Assembly: GCA_018661145.1 (NCBI GenBank)
Contig: JABJIU010000130.1
Location: 1-6,204 of the forward strand
Direction: 5' to 3'
DNA from: Pseudomonadota bacterium
GTDB lineage: Bacteria; Pseudomonadota; Gammaproteobacteria; Arenicellales; UBA868
DNA: 6,204 nucleotides
Each line of letters begins with the position of its first letter. Position 1 is the first letter of the stretch. Under the pieces are notes generated by a model that saw only the letters and a program-made list of their open reading frames with translations, was not told the origin of the DNA and searched no databases. Shown here piece after piece: positions 6,163-6,204 of the stretch. Made by a program: the position numbers and the translations under genes.

Positions 6163-6204
6163 GACGGCATCTCGGCTTCGCTCACCAAGGCCCCGGTCAA
6201 GCGC
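6159..6204 (-). CDS. C-terminal end of the gene upstream of dsrN (dsrP by position)
   Basis: The last 14 codons of an open frame enter from the right edge, reading RLTGALVSEAEMPS and then TGA. The stop overlaps the dsrN GTG by 4 nt (GTGA), typical of genes within one operon. In the Allochromatium vinosum dsr cluster the gene before dsrN is dsrP, an NrfD-like membrane quinone-interacting subunit. The visible peptide is too short to confirm that, so the name is an inference from position. Confidence 0.5.
   Translation of the reverse strand, partial: RLTGALVSEAEMPS

Noticed and set aside
1..6204. CRISPR arrays, tRNA or rRNA genes, insertion sequences, phage or defence genes
   Set aside because: No regularly spaced repeats, RNA gene patterns, transposase motifs or terminal inverted repeats were seen; the window is tightly packed ordinary genes.

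Overview
The window looks like chromosomal DNA from a sulfur-oxidising gammaproteobacterium, perhaps of the Chromatiales or Ectothiorhodospiraceae type. Two things point there. The left side has the end of rapZ followed by nitrogen-PTS-type HPr and Enzyme I, a proteobacterial arrangement. The right side has a dsrN-dsrR pair, the distal part of the dsr (reverse dissimilatory sulfite reductase) cluster known from Allochromatium vinosum and other sulfur oxidisers. The taxon is inferred from gene content, not from any database search. The DNA is moderately GC-rich and very tightly packed: the longest stretch without a gene is about 75 bases, so no gap over 300 bases needs explaining. Layout: on the + strand, from the left edge to 2480, is the tail of rapZ, then ptsO/ptsH (HPr), ptsI (Enzyme I without a GAF domain) and a small stand-alone S24/LexA-peptidase-fold protein. 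They are joined by a 3-nt gap, a TAATG overlap and an ATGA overlap, so they very probably form one operon. On the - strand, from the right edge down to 2500, is the last few codons of an upstream gene (dsrP by position), dsrN (GTGA overlap), dsrR (50-nt gap), then a NarX/NarL-like histidine kinase and response regulator joined by an ATGA overlap. The two gene sets converge with only 19 bases between stop codons and no recognisable intrinsic terminator. How the genes work together: HPr and Enzyme I form a phosphorelay from phosphoenolpyruvate. With RapZ next to them and no sugar permease in view, it is likely regulatory rather than for sugar uptake. DsrN is the predicted siroheme amidase that finishes the cofactor of DsrAB, and DsrR is an A-type Fe-S-carrier-like protein that has lost the usual cysteines. 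The two-component system lies where A. vinosum carries dsrS. It has a plausible sigma70 promoter of its own in the 74-nt gap after dsrR, so it may be transcribed both alone and by read-through from dsr. Its kinase has two membrane helices with almost no periplasmic sensor domain. The most interesting points are this two-component system attached to the dsr cluster and the orphan S24-fold protein at the end of the PTS operon, in which the usual catalytic lysine position appears to be arginine.
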